This document shows, one piece after another, positions 21,478 to 28,685 of a stretch of DNA of 33,933 nt. Under the pieces are notes generated by a model, which was given only the letters and a program-made list of their open reading frames with translations, made no database searches and was not told the origin of the DNA. The stretch is from HO2-45-28 sp964574495 (lineage in GTDB: Bacteria; Patescibacteriota; Minisyncoccia; HO2-45-28). The DNA is taken from NCBI GenBank assembly GCA_964574495.1, contig CAZNNT010000005.1, positions 1 to 33,933 of the forward strand, written 5' to 3'. The position numbers and the translations under genes were made by a program. Numbering within the stretch: the stretch's first letter is position 1; each line of letters opens with the position of its first letter.

Positions 21478-23386
21478 AGTTTTTGCGCGGTTCAACTTCC
21501 GCGCCCATTAAAATATCAAAAGTCCTGTTGGCTTCTTCGGCGTCTTCAATCGTAACCAGTTTTAGAATTCTGACCGCCGGATCCATGGTGGTTTCCCAAA
21601 GCTGTATCGGATTCATTTCTCCCAGACCCTTATACCGCTGGACATTAAAACCATCCGGCCCTTTGGCTTTCTGCAATTTTTCTTTTTCCTCATCCGAATA
21701 AACATAAATAACTTCCTTGCCTTTTTGCAGACGATACAAGGGCGGCTGGGCTATGTAGAGATAACCCTGTTCTATGACCGGCTTGAAATAACGGTAAAAA
21801 AGCGTCAAAAGAAGAGTCCTGATATGCGCGCCGTCAACATCGGCGTCAGTCATTAAAATTATTTTATGGTAACGAAGGCGCGTTATATCCAAATCCTCGG
21901 CTACCGCAGCTCCCAAGGCGATCACCAGCGACTTAACTTCCTGATTGGCCAGCATTTTATCAAGACGCGCCCTCTCAACATTTAAAATTTTTCCCCTTAA
22001 CGGCAAAATGGCCTGTGTCCTGCGGTCTCGGGCGGACTTGGCCGAGCCCCCGGCCGAATCGCCTTCCACCAAAAACAATTCGGACTCTTCGGCGTCTTTT
22101 GATTGGCAATCCGCCAATTTGCCGGGAAGCGCTAAACCATCAAGCGCGCCTTTCCGTAAAACCGTGTCTTTCGCGGCTTTCGCGGCCTTGCGCGCGCGCA
22201 TGGCTAAAAGGACTTTTTCAATAATAGACCTCGCGTCTGAAGGATTCTCCTCAAGAAAATCAGAAAAGGCCTGACCGAACACGGTTTCCGCGGCCGTTCG
22301 CGCTTCGGTGCTGCCTAGGCGCGCTTTGGTCTGGCCCTCAAATTGCGGCTCTCTGATTTTCACAGAAATTACGGCCGTAAGCCCGTCTCTGACATCATCG
22401 CCCGTCAAATTTTCGTCGGCCTCTTTCAGAAAATTATTTTTGCGCGCGTAATCGTTAAGGATTCGGGTTAAAGCCGTTCTGAATCCGGTAAGGTGCGTTC
22501 CGCCGTCGGGAGTATTGATGTTATTGGCAAAACTTATTTCGCGCGACTGCAAATCGTCAACATACTGCAAAGCCACTTCCACCATCACTCCATCGCTTTC
22601 TTTGGAAACATAAAAAATATTTTCGTGTTGCGCGGTTAATCCGCGGTTTAAATAAGAAATGTAAGAACGGATGCCGCCTTCAAAATAAAAAGAATGGCTA
22701 AGGTGTTCGCGCGTTTCTTTGGCCCGCTTGTCTTCAAGCGTGATTTTCAGTCCGGGAGTCAAATAGGCCTGTTCCCTCATTCTGGTTAAAACCTTAGACC
22801 AATCAAATTTAATTTCCGAAAAAATTTCCGGATCCGGGTCAAAGGTCACGGCCGTGCCCGAACCTGAACATTTGCCGATTTTTTTAACGGCCTGTTTGGC
22901 CTTGCCTTTTACATATTCCTGCGCCCACAAATTGCCGTCTCGGCAGACCCTGACTTCAAGCCATTTGGAAAGCGCGTTGACCACCGAAACTCCAACGCCG
23001 TGCAATCCTCCGGCCACTTTATAGGATTCGCCGCCGAATTTTCCGCCAGCGTGCAGTGTCGTCATTACGGTCTCAAGCGCCGATTTTTTGGTTTGGGCGT
23101 GACGCTCAACGGGAATGCCTCGGCCGTCATCCACCACTCTTACTTTATTATCCTGCAAAAGCGTTACCGAGATGTTTTTGGCAAATCCCGCCATTGCTTC
23201 GTCCACGGAATTGTCCACCACTTCCCAGATTAAATGGTGCAGGCCGTCTATGCCCGTGGAGCCGATATACATTCCGGGACGCTTGCGCACGGGCGCCAAA
23301 CCTTCCAAAACATAAATGTCTTTGGCGGTATATCCCCCATTCTTCTCCTTTTTAGGAGAGATTTTTTTGGCGCTTTTTTTAGGCAT
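21434..23386 (-). CDS. gyrB: DNA gyrase subunit B
   Basis: The 650-residue product carries all type IIA ATPase and TOPRIM motifs: VRKRPGMYIGSTG, EVVDNSVDEAMAG with the catalytic Glu, DDGRGIP, GGLHGVGVSVVNALS, the QTK-type loop (FEGQTKARLGS), EGDSAGGSAK, and the metal site MTDADVDGAHIRTLLLTLF, ending with QRYKGLGEMNP and the tail. With GyrA (not in this window) it introduces negative supercoils. The weak AAGG before ATG gives little Shine-Dalgarno signal. There is no terminator: its end overlaps the opposite C39 peptidase gene. Confidence 0.97.
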   Translation of the reverse strand: MPKKSAKKISPKKEKNGGYTAKDIYVLEGLAPVRKRPGMYIGSTGIDGLHHLIWEVVDNSVDEAMAGFAKNISVTLLQDNKVRVVDDGRGIPVERHAQTKKSALETVMTTLHAGGKFGGESYKVAGGLHGVGVSVVNALSKWLEVRVCRDGNLWAQEYVKGKAKQAVKKIGKCSGSGTAVTFDPDPEIFSEIKFDWSKVLTRMREQAYLTPGLKITLEDKRAKETREHLSHSFYFEGGIRSYISYLNRGLTAQHENIFYVSKESDGVMVEVALQYVDDLQSREISFANNINTPDGGTHLTGFRTALTRILNDYARKNNFLKEADENLTGDDVRDGLTAVISVKIREPQFEGQTKARLGSTEARTAAETVFGQAFSDFLEENPSDARSIIEKVLLAMRARKAAKAAKDTVLRKGALDGLALPGKLADCQSKDAEESELFLVEGDSAGGSAKSARDRRTQAILPLRGKILNVERARLDKMLANQEVKSLVIALGAAVAEDLDITRLRYHKIILMTDADVDGAHIRTLLLTLFYRYFKPVIEQGYLYIAQPPLYRLQKGKEVIYVYSDEEKEKLQKAKGPDGFNVQRYKGLGEMNPIQLWETTMDPAVRILKLVTIEDAEEANRTFDILMGAEVEPRKNFIQSQAKYVQNLDV

Positions 23387-23397
23387 TTTATACCTTA

Positions 23398-23426
23398 ATT
23401 ATAGCAGATTTATTGCGTCAAAACAA
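23398..23426 (-). promoter_or_regulatory. Promoter of gyrB
   Basis: TTGTTT (23426-23421), 17-bp spacer, TATAAT (23403-23398) with a TGC extension. Confidence 0.6.
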
Positions 23427-23433
23427 TGCAAAT

Positions 23434-23467
23434 AAAAAAGAGGACAGGTCGTTAGCCGTCCTCTTTT
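23434..23467 (-). terminator. Terminator after the 23491-23979 gene
   Basis: AAAGAGGAC pairs with GTCCTCTTT around an inner GGC/ACC loop, followed by TTTTTTA on the minus strand. Confidence 0.85.
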
Positions 23468-23490
23468 AAAATGGGCCTTAAGCCCAAGAA

Positions 23491-23979
23491 CTACTCGCGG
23501 ATTCCGGCAAACCAGGAAGTGCGAGGAAGGTGTATCTCATGTTCAGGAAGCTCATCAGGACACACATATAGATGATACCAGTGGATACGGCGAGAGCCTT
23601 TAAAACGAGAGATTGACGGGATACAATCATAATTAGGAACCGTGTAGAAGACGATCTCCTCGTCATCGGGCGGCATATCCTGATGCTGCTCGTAGAAGTA
23701 CATCAAGTGGTATTCTTCCGGGAATTTTAGACCGCGGCGCTTATATTCGGCCTCGATCTTACTTCTCTGTAGCGATAATCCGTTTTTTGGACCCTCAATT
23801 CCACCAAAAACCTCAACCAAAACAGAGGACTCGCGCCAAAACCGAGGATGGCGTATGCTACGAATCGCATTCTCATATGTAAAATCGTGGAGGATTGGTC
23901 GGAGAAAACGGATTTTTTCTCGTAAACAGTCTTTAATTCCGCCTATCTTTAAAGGAAAAATACCACGAAATTCGGACAT
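23491..23979 (-). CDS. Uncharacterised 162-residue protein
   Basis: A soluble protein rich in aromatic and charged residues (HHWYHLYVCPDELPEHE-type C-terminus, HPRFWRESSVLVEVFGG in the middle, EEYHLMYFYEQHQDMPPDDE). No membrane segment, no signal peptide and no recognised motif. A GGGGAG site lies 8 nt before the ATG, and it has its own promoter and terminator, so it is a single-gene transcript between gyrB and the PaaX/Cas2-like gene. I do not recognise the family. Confidence 0.65.
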   Translation of the reverse strand: MSEFRGIFPLKIGGIKDCLREKIRFLRPILHDFTYENAIRSIRHPRFWRESSVLVEVFGGIEGPKNGLSLQRSKIEAEYKRRGLKFPEEYHLMYFYEQHQDMPPDDEEIVFYTVPNYDCIPSISRFKGSRRIHWYHLYVCPDELPEHEIHLPRTSWFAGIRE

Positions 23980-24060
23980 GATTCAATCTCCCCTGTTTTC
24001 GCTCGTCCCCCTTTTTGGCCCTATGCCAAAACCGGAGACAAGCTGAAACTATCTTTAAAC

Positions 24061-24090
24061 ATTATATACACCGCTATCTTTTTTTATCAA
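24061..24090 (-). promoter_or_regulatory. Promoter of the 23491-23979 gene
   Basis: TTGATA (24090-24085), 18-bp spacer, TATAAT (24066-24061). Confidence 0.6.
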
Positions 24091-24153
24091 GACATCCACA
24101 TAATTAATTTACATCACCGCAATTTATATCACAAACACACATAATACCTCATT

Positions 24154-24187
24154 ACCTCATTTATGTACGATCGAGCAAAAATGAGGT
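24154..24187. repeat. 34-bp palindromic repeat, copy 1, downstream of the PaaX/Cas2-like gene
   Basis: ACCTCAT at one end and ATGAGGT at the other enclose ACGATCGAGCA. It matches copy 2 at 28 of 34 positions, in the same orientation. An extra ACCTCATT stands just before it. Confidence 0.8.
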
Positions 24188-24193
24188 ACACAT

Positions 24194-24739
24194 TTACTGT
24201 TCTGGCCAGAAAAAATCTCTAAGATGGCCGTCATCACGAATTACAGCCTGGTCAATAATAACCACCTGATTCCCGAAATTTAAATCTTCCCACAATTCAA
24301 AAAATTCTGGCGGCAATGGATATGGGTAAACGAAAACGCTTTTTTGAAAAGGATAAAATCCGAAATCCACAAGTTCTCTTCTTAAAAAATCTCTTTTCCT
24401 CCGAGTTTTTTCCTCAATATCAAAAATAAACAGTCTCCACTTGCCATCCCAGCGCTTTTTCTTCGCCATCGCCAACTTCAGATAAATTTTTTCGGCGTGT
24501 CTTTTTCCTTTAGAAGAGAGCACAAAAACAACTTTACCGTTTTTACGCTCTCTTACAATCAATTTTCGTTTCACCGCCCTGTCAACGGCATTGCGAAACG
24601 AATGTCTTTTGTTGTGATCGCAGAAGGTGTGGTAATAGGGGTGCGGCCAGAATGATTCAATAAGCGTTTCACCAAGTGTTCGCAGGATGAGCAGAGCCGC
24701 ATCCGAAAGTGTCGGCTCATAAATTATTTTTCTTCTCAT
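24194..24739 (-). CDS. PaaX-like winged helix with Cas2-like domain
   Basis: The 181-residue product starts at MRRKIIYEPT; the longer frame to 24775 would run through the -10 box (TATAAT, 24757-24752), so the shorter start is chosen. Residues about 10-90 form a winged helix (ALLILRTLGETLIESFW, HSFRNAVDRAVKRKLIVRER, VFVLSSKGKRHA). Residues about 98-180 look like the ferredoxin-like Cas2/PaaX C-terminal fold: KWRLFIFDIEEKTRRKRDFL, then LVDFGFYPFQKSVFVYPYPL and QVVIID. No Cas genes or spacer array are present, so a CRISPR role is unlikely; a transcription regulator is the better reading. Two 34-bp repeats lie just outside its ends, the upstream one over its promoter. Confidence 0.75.
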   Translation of the reverse strand: MRRKIIYEPTLSDAALLILRTLGETLIESFWPHPYYHTFCDHNKRHSFRNAVDRAVKRKLIVRERKNGKVVFVLSSKGKRHAEKIYLKLAMAKKKRWDGKWRLFIFDIEEKTRRKRDFLRRELVDFGFYPFQKSVFVYPYPLPPEFFELWEDLNFGNQVVIIDQAVIRDDGHLRDFFWPEQ

Positions 24740-24768
24740 ATACCTATATTTATTATATAAACTACAAT

Positions 24769-24802
24769 ACCTCACTTCTTCACGATCGAGCAGGAATGAG
24801 GT
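24769..24802. repeat. 34-bp palindromic repeat, copy 2, over the promoter of the PaaX/Cas2-like gene
   Basis: ACCTCAC...AATGAGGT with the shared core ACGATCGAGCA. It lies 12 bp upstream of the -10 box, so covers the -35 region; a bound repressor would block the promoter. This suggests autoregulation. Confidence 0.8.
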
Positions 24803-24829
24803 ACGTCAGTTATTTTACGTCAGTTATTT
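24802..24829. repeat. Tandem 14-bp repeat
   Basis: TACGTCAGTTATTT occurs twice head to tail directly beside the 34-bp repeat, in the AT-rich gap downstream of pheS. Confidence 0.8.
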
Positions 24830-24883
24830 AACGATTTTTAAATAACTATTTTTAAATTTTTAAATCTTGTTTCTTGTTCCTTC

Positions 24884-26035
24884 TTACCTCAACTCGGCTT
24901 TGAATTGCTCCGCTGTTTGGCGGTAAATTTCGTCCTGGATTTTATCCACTTCTCCAGAAACAAGGGTTCTGTCGCTGGCCCGATAAATTATACGGTAAGT
25001 GTAGCTGGTTTTATCTTTGCCGAATTTTTCGGGATTTTCATATTTATCAATCAGCTTAACTTCTTCCGCCAAATCGCCGCCCAAATCGCGGATTAAATCA
25101 AAATAGTTATTGGGCACGAAATCGCTTGAAACCACAAAAGAAATGTCGCGCGTAATCGGCGGATATTTTGAAACCGGAACGAATTTTCGGCCAAGTTTAA
25201 GCTGGCGCCGAACCCTTATGTCCTTGGACCACAAAAGCCGGATATCCGGCAAATCCATACTGATAATCGCGAGCCGTTCAAGCCCGAATCCGAAAGCCCA
25301 GCCGTTGTATTGGTCTGGGTCAACGCCAAGATTTTTTAAAACAACTTCTCTGACAACTCCCGCGCCCAAAACTTCAACCCAACGACCGCCAACCTCTATT
25401 TCCATCTCTATTGACGGGCTGGTGTAAGGAAAATCATCTTTATTAAAGCGATATTTTATGCGCGCGCCGAAAATGGTTTTGGCTATTTCGGCCAAAACGT
25501 CTTTCAGGTCATCAGCCGTTATTGTTTTTTCTTTTTTTGGGGTCAAGTACCAGCCATCCATCTGATGAAAAACATTCATATGGTTTCGGTCAATTTCGTC
25601 TTTCCGATAGACCTTGCCGTAAGAAAGCGCGCCGACGGATTTTTGTCCCGCGATTTGCGCTTTAACTTTTTCGTTACCAAGCCAGTAATACCACATTATA
25701 GTGGTATGGGTTCTTAAAATATGATTATCGTCAATAAAATAAGTGTCGGAGCGTTTCCGCGCCGGATGGTCTTCAGGAAAATTAAATAAATCAAAACTGA
25801 TGTCGGCCGGAACTATTTCCGGAACTTTGATATCGTCAAAATCAGACAAACGTTTAATTTTTAAAATTCGGCTAACAAGTTCCTTGAGAGGGCTGTCCGC
25901 CTCGCGCGACAAATCGGGCATATTAAGATAGCGCAAAAGCCGTTCGGCCTCAAAATCATCTCTACGCTTGAGATTTTTCAGCATTCTCGTTTCTTCAGAA
26001 GCATCAATTTCAATCCTTTTTTTGGGCATAATCAT
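24884..26035 (-). CDS. pheS: Single-chain phenylalanyl-tRNA synthetase: PheS catalytic core fused to FDX-ACB domain
   Basis: The 383-residue product has class II motifs of PheS: HTTIMWYY-type motif, NVFHQMDGWYL (motif 2 region), the Phe pocket stretch FPYTSPSIEMEIEV, EVLGAGVVR and motif 3 GWAFGFGLERLA. From about residue 285 it continues into PVSKYPPITRDISFVV...EKFGKDKTSYTYRIIYRASDRTL...GEVDKIQDEI, which is the FDX-ACB anticodon-binding domain normally at the end of PheT. This layout is that of mitochondrial, one-chain PheRS. No pheT is next to it. Start is ATG 26035 (or 26029); no Shine-Dalgarno site. The start lies within the T run of the pyrH terminator, so no clear promoter of its own is seen. 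Confidence 0.9.
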   Translation of the reverse strand: MIMPKKRIEIDASEETRMLKNLKRRDDFEAERLLRYLNMPDLSREADSPLKELVSRILKIKRLSDFDDIKVPEIVPADISFDLFNFPEDHPARKRSDTYFIDDNHILRTHTTIMWYYWLGNEKVKAQIAGQKSVGALSYGKVYRKDEIDRNHMNVFHQMDGWYLTPKKEKTITADDLKDVLAEIAKTIFGARIKYRFNKDDFPYTSPSIEMEIEVGGRWVEVLGAGVVREVVLKNLGVDPDQYNGWAFGFGLERLAIISMDLPDIRLLWSKDIRVRRQLKLGRKFVPVSKYPPITRDISFVVSSDFVPNNYFDLIRDLGGDLAEEVKLIDKYENPEKFGKDKTSYTYRIIYRASDRTLVSGEVDKIQDEIYRQTAEQFKAELR

Positions 26036-26044
26036 AAATAATAA

Positions 26045-26073
26045 CAAAAAATGGGCCCGATAAAAGGGCCCTT
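26045..26073 (-). terminator. Terminator after pyrH
   Basis: GGGCCC-TTTTATC-GGGCCC followed by ATTTTTTG on the minus strand, 13 bp past the pyrH stop. Confidence 0.8.
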
Positions 26074-26085
26074 GGGGAACTCCGG

Positions 26086-26811
26086 CTAGAAAATTATCTT
26101 GGAGCCGACTGCCTCTCCGAGAAGGAGACGGCGCAGATTGCCTTTGGTAAAAATATTTATGACATGAATCGGGACTTTATGCTTTTTATTGCGTATCAGC
26201 GCCGCTTCTTCAAAAATCCCTGTCAGCAAAGGATTGGCGATCATTTCTTGAACACTAACTTTTGGTAGAAATGCGGCGTCCGGATTTATTTTCGGGTCGT
26301 CGCTGAAAATTCCGTTAACTTTTGTGCCTTTAATAATGGCCTGGGCGCTGATATCAACCGCTCGCGATACCGCCGTGTTGTCGGTCGTGTAGCCCGGCTC
26401 GCCTATTCCCCCAACCATTATAATCACCCGGCCTCTAGCAAGGTGCTTTAAGGCTCTTTGCTGAATATAGGGCTCGGCAACCTTTTTAATTTCCAAAGCT
26501 GTCATAAGACGGACTTCCATTCCGCACCACTCAACGGCATCGCGTAAAAGCTGGCCGTTAATTATTGTCGCGGTCATACCCATGTAATCCGCCGTTGCCG
26601 GCTTTATGAATGGCGAACCCTCAAAATTCCGGCCGCGAACAATATTTCCGCCGCCAAAAACCACCGCCACTTCAACGCCCAAATCATGAATACTTTTAAT
26701 CTCTTCGGCCGCTGCCACCGCCGCTTTTTCACTCAAATTGTCGCCGTCTTTTTTAAAAATCTCGCCGGTGAGTTTTAAAATCGCTCTCTTGTAAATCGGC
26801 CCTGGCTCCAT
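26086..26811 (-). CDS. pyrH: Uridylate kinase (UMP kinase)
   Basis: The 241-residue product from the ATG at 26811 (AAAGGGG site ahead; an upstream TTG at 26826 is rejected) has the amino-acid-kinase fold: AILKLTGEIF at the start, VAVVFGGGNIVRGR, ATADYMGMTATIINGQLL, and GGIGEPGYTTDNTAVSRA, with TDNTA typical of bacterial UMP kinase, then INPDA. It phosphorylates UMP to UDP with ATP. In many bacteria it follows rpsB-tsf and precedes frr; none of these is adjacent here. Confidence 0.95.
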   Translation of the reverse strand: MEPGPIYKRAILKLTGEIFKKDGDNLSEKAAVAAAEEIKSIHDLGVEVAVVFGGGNIVRGRNFEGSPFIKPATADYMGMTATIINGQLLRDAVEWCGMEVRLMTALEIKKVAEPYIQQRALKHLARGRVIIMVGGIGEPGYTTDNTAVSRAVDISAQAIIKGTKVNGIFSDDPKINPDAAFLPKVSVQEMIANPLLTGIFEEAALIRNKKHKVPIHVINIFTKGNLRRLLLGEAVGSKIIF

Positions 26812-26845
26812 TCTTTCCCCTTTCAAAAAAACAAAAACCTTAAAC

Positions 26846-26875
26846 TTTATAGCATATGCGCGTATCGCTTGTCAA
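26846..26875 (-). promoter_or_regulatory. Promoter of pyrH
   Basis: TTGACA (26875-26870), 18-bp spacer, TATAAA (26851-26846) with TGC extension. Confidence 0.75.
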
Positions 26876-26933
26876 TTTTTTTACCCCTTAATCCAAATAA
26901 TCAGACATCAGATATACAATCAAAAAGACAAAC

Positions 26934-26964
26934 AAAAAGGCCTGGCGACAAATGCCGCAAGGCC
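26934..26964 (-). terminator. Terminator of the 26976-28563 unit
   Basis: GGCCTTGCGGC pairs with GTCGCCAGGCC around a short loop, then TTTTTG on the minus strand. Confidence 0.8.
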
Positions 26965-26975
26965 ATAAATTGTTT

Positions 26976-27950
26976 TTAATTTGTGATTCCGGCAGAATCT
27001 GCAAGCAATTTCGGTTTTGACGCATCAAGGACTTTCAACTGTTCCCCAAGGTGATCATTACACTCTTCCAGCAGTTTGTGCATATCGGTTGAGGTTATGG
27101 AGTATTTTTCCGCCAGTTCGGCCGCTTTAATTGAGTGCTCAATCGCGACAAGAGACATTCCAAGAGTTTCTACCAAAGCGTCCCTTGACATTAACATTGT
27201 TTCGTCCATATTCACCAGATTTCTAGCCGCATCCCGTATGGCCGCAATCGGACGATAAACATTCATGAAGTTGTAATATCCGCCGACACCCCTATCAAAA
27301 ACCCTAATCCCGGCAATACAAACTTTATCTATCGTTTCGGTTAGGCGGCCTCCGATGGCCAAATTGTTCTGCAGTTGAATCAAAAGCTCTTCTTTCCTTC
27401 TTTCCTTTTCTTCATCTGGTAAAAATCCAAATTCTTGGTCAAGCATTTCGGCAACTTCGTCATAAAGTTCAACGCCTGCTTTGTCGGCCATATATTCCTG
27501 AAGCTGACGCGCGTCCCACCCTTTTTCTTGGGCGCGCGTTATGTCATCCGCGAGTTCCTGTAATTGGTCGTGCTTTTTGCGCCCTTCCTGAACTAAACTT
27601 CTTAGAGATATTTGAGTGCTGTCTACGTTTCCGCGAAATGCGCCTTCCATCTGTTCCAAAACATCGCCTTCCTCGGCAATAAAATCGGCAACTTTCTCCG
27701 GTAAAAATCCGTAAAATTTCCTTGGAACAATCGCCTGAATGGCGCCGGAAATAAATCCGCGGGTCCTATTTGCCGGAAGACCAAGAACGTCGCGCAGTTT
27801 CTCATTAATATGCTCTAATTCCTCTCCGCTTTCCCGAAGTGATTCTATGCTTTCTCGTAGAGTCCTGTCGTCTTTAGCCGAATTTGGCCTTGACAGGCCG
27901 TTGAACCCTCTTCGGCGCCTTGACGAAACAAGCGACGAGGGCATTTTCAT
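26976..27950 (-). CDS. Uncharacterised helical protein, coiled-coil rich
   Basis: The product of up to 324 residues is almost all helical, with heptad-like stretches (LRESIESLRESGEELEHINEKL near 31-52; QEGRKKHDQLQELADDITRA near 120; EEKERRKEELLIQLQNN near 188). No signal peptide or membrane segment. ATG 27950 overlaps the upstream gene as ATGA, but the AAAGGAGG site fits the ATG at 27944 better. It is the third gene of a coupled unit after an amphipathic protein and a two-pass membrane protein, so it may be the cytoplasmic part of a membrane complex. Family not recognised; a distant likeness to TelA-type helical proteins was considered and is weak. Confidence 0.65.
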   Translation of the reverse strand: MKMPSSLVSSRRRRGFNGLSRPNSAKDDRTLRESIESLRESGEELEHINEKLRDVLGLPANRTRGFISGAIQAIVPRKFYGFLPEKVADFIAEEGDVLEQMEGAFRGNVDSTQISLRSLVQEGRKKHDQLQELADDITRAQEKGWDARQLQEYMADKAGVELYDEVAEMLDQEFGFLPDEEKERRKEELLIQLQNNLAIGGRLTETIDKVCIAGIRVFDRGVGGYYNFMNVYRPIAAIRDAARNLVNMDETMLMSRDALVETLGMSLVAIEHSIKAAELAEKYSITSTDMHKLLEECNDHLGEQLKVLDASKPKLLADSAGITN

Positions 27951-28165
27951 CCCCTCCTTTGCGATTTACGCGTAGAATCCAAAATTTTTTTTACGCCGTA
28001 GGCAATGCCGCCCAGGATCGCAACCGGAAGGATGAGACCCCCGGCCACGCTTAAAACCGCGCCGCCGACCTGAAAAACCGTATATACTCCGCCGAGAACC
28101 GCAAGTCCGCCGAGAACCTTTTTCGTAACCATATACTGCTGTCTCCTGCGCCGCCATTGCTTCAT
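27947..28165 (-). CDS. Small membrane protein of the 26976-28563 unit
   Basis: The 72-residue product starts with a basic segment (MKQWRRRRQQYMVTKK), followed by two hydrophobic, Gly-rich stretches (VLGGLAVLGGVYTVFQVGGAV and LSVAGGLILPVAILGGIAYG), then a basic tail. It is likely a two-helix inner membrane protein. ATG 28165 shares one base with the upstream stop (TGATG), and its own stop overlaps the next start (ATGA), so all three genes are coupled. Function unknown. Confidence 0.6.
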   Translation of the reverse strand: MKQWRRRRQQYMVTKKVLGGLAVLGGVYTVFQVGGAVLSVAGGLILPVAILGGIAYGVKKILDSTRKSQRRG

Positions 28166-28563
28166 CACAATCTCTTCCTCCCCTGGTTTGGATTCCCGTT
28201 CAAAATGTCGCCGACGCGGTCCTGTACCGCCTGGTCGGCTTCTTCCGGCGAAAATCCGGCCTCTGTAATCAAAAATGCTTTGTATCCTCTGATTGCCGAA
28301 GAAAGTTCCGCGAACTTTGACTGGTCTTTCGGACTTTCCTCGGCTTTTTTACGGGTAAAATACTGTTCCGCCGCGGATTTTACGGCCTTAATAGTCGGCC
28401 TCGCCGATTCCACAACCTCTCCAACCACGGCGCCAAAGATTTTGCCTCCCTCTTTTACAGCCGAAATAGCCGCTTCCACATTGTGCCGCAAACCATCGCC
28501 AACGCCGCCATTTTTTTCTTCTGCCTTCTGTCCGTCTTCACCTTTTTCCTGATTTTCGGCCAC
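28165..28563 (-). CDS. Uncharacterised amphipathic protein, first gene of the 26976-28563 unit
   Basis: The 132-residue product starts at GTG 28563 behind GGGAGG; the longer frame to 28644 would include the TTGACA-17-TACTAA promoter, so is rejected. The N-terminus is Glu/Lys/Gly-rich and likely disordered; a middle segment (HNVEAAISAVKEGGKIFGAVVGEVVESARPTIKAVKSAAE) is amphipathic and Ala/Val-rich, possibly membrane-associating; the C-terminus is helical. Function unknown. Confidence 0.6.
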   Translation of the reverse strand: MAENQEKGEDGQKAEEKNGGVGDGLRHNVEAAISAVKEGGKIFGAVVGEVVESARPTIKAVKSAAEQYFTRKKAEESPKDQSKFAELSSAIRGYKAFLITEAGFSPEEADQAVQDRVGDILNGNPNQGRKRL

Positions 28564-28609
28564 TTCCTTCTTCCTCCCTGTTGAGTTATAAAGGGTACTG
28601 CCTAGAGAA

Positions 28610-28638
28610 TTAGTAGCACAAGCTGTTTTTTCTGTCAA
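28610..28638 (-). promoter_or_regulatory. Promoter of the 26976-28563 unit
   Basis: TTGACA (28638-28633), 17-bp spacer, TACTAA (28615-28610). Confidence 0.7.
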
Positions 28639-28649
28639 GCCCAAAAATT

Positions 28650-28681
28650 TAAAAACGGCTTAACCTGGGTTAAGCCGTTTC
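28650..28681 (-). terminator. Terminator after the 28686-29645 gene
   Basis: AAACGGCTTAACC pairs with GGTTAAGCCGTTT, followed by a T run on the minus strand. Confidence 0.85.
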
Positions 28682-28685
28682 GTGG

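Noticed and set aside
20837..23426. gyrB and scattered DnaA boxes as a sign of the replication origin
   Set aside because: No dnaA, dnaN or recF, no cluster of boxes and no AT-rich unwinding region were seen.
24154..24802. The two 34-bp repeats beside a Cas2-like gene as a CRISPR array
   Set aside because: Only two copies, nearly 600 bp apart with a gene between, no spacers and no other cas genes.
28564..28644. Longer start for the 28165 gene
   Set aside because: The extra codons coincide with a TTGACA-17-TACTAA promoter, and a good ribosome site precedes the GTG at 28563.
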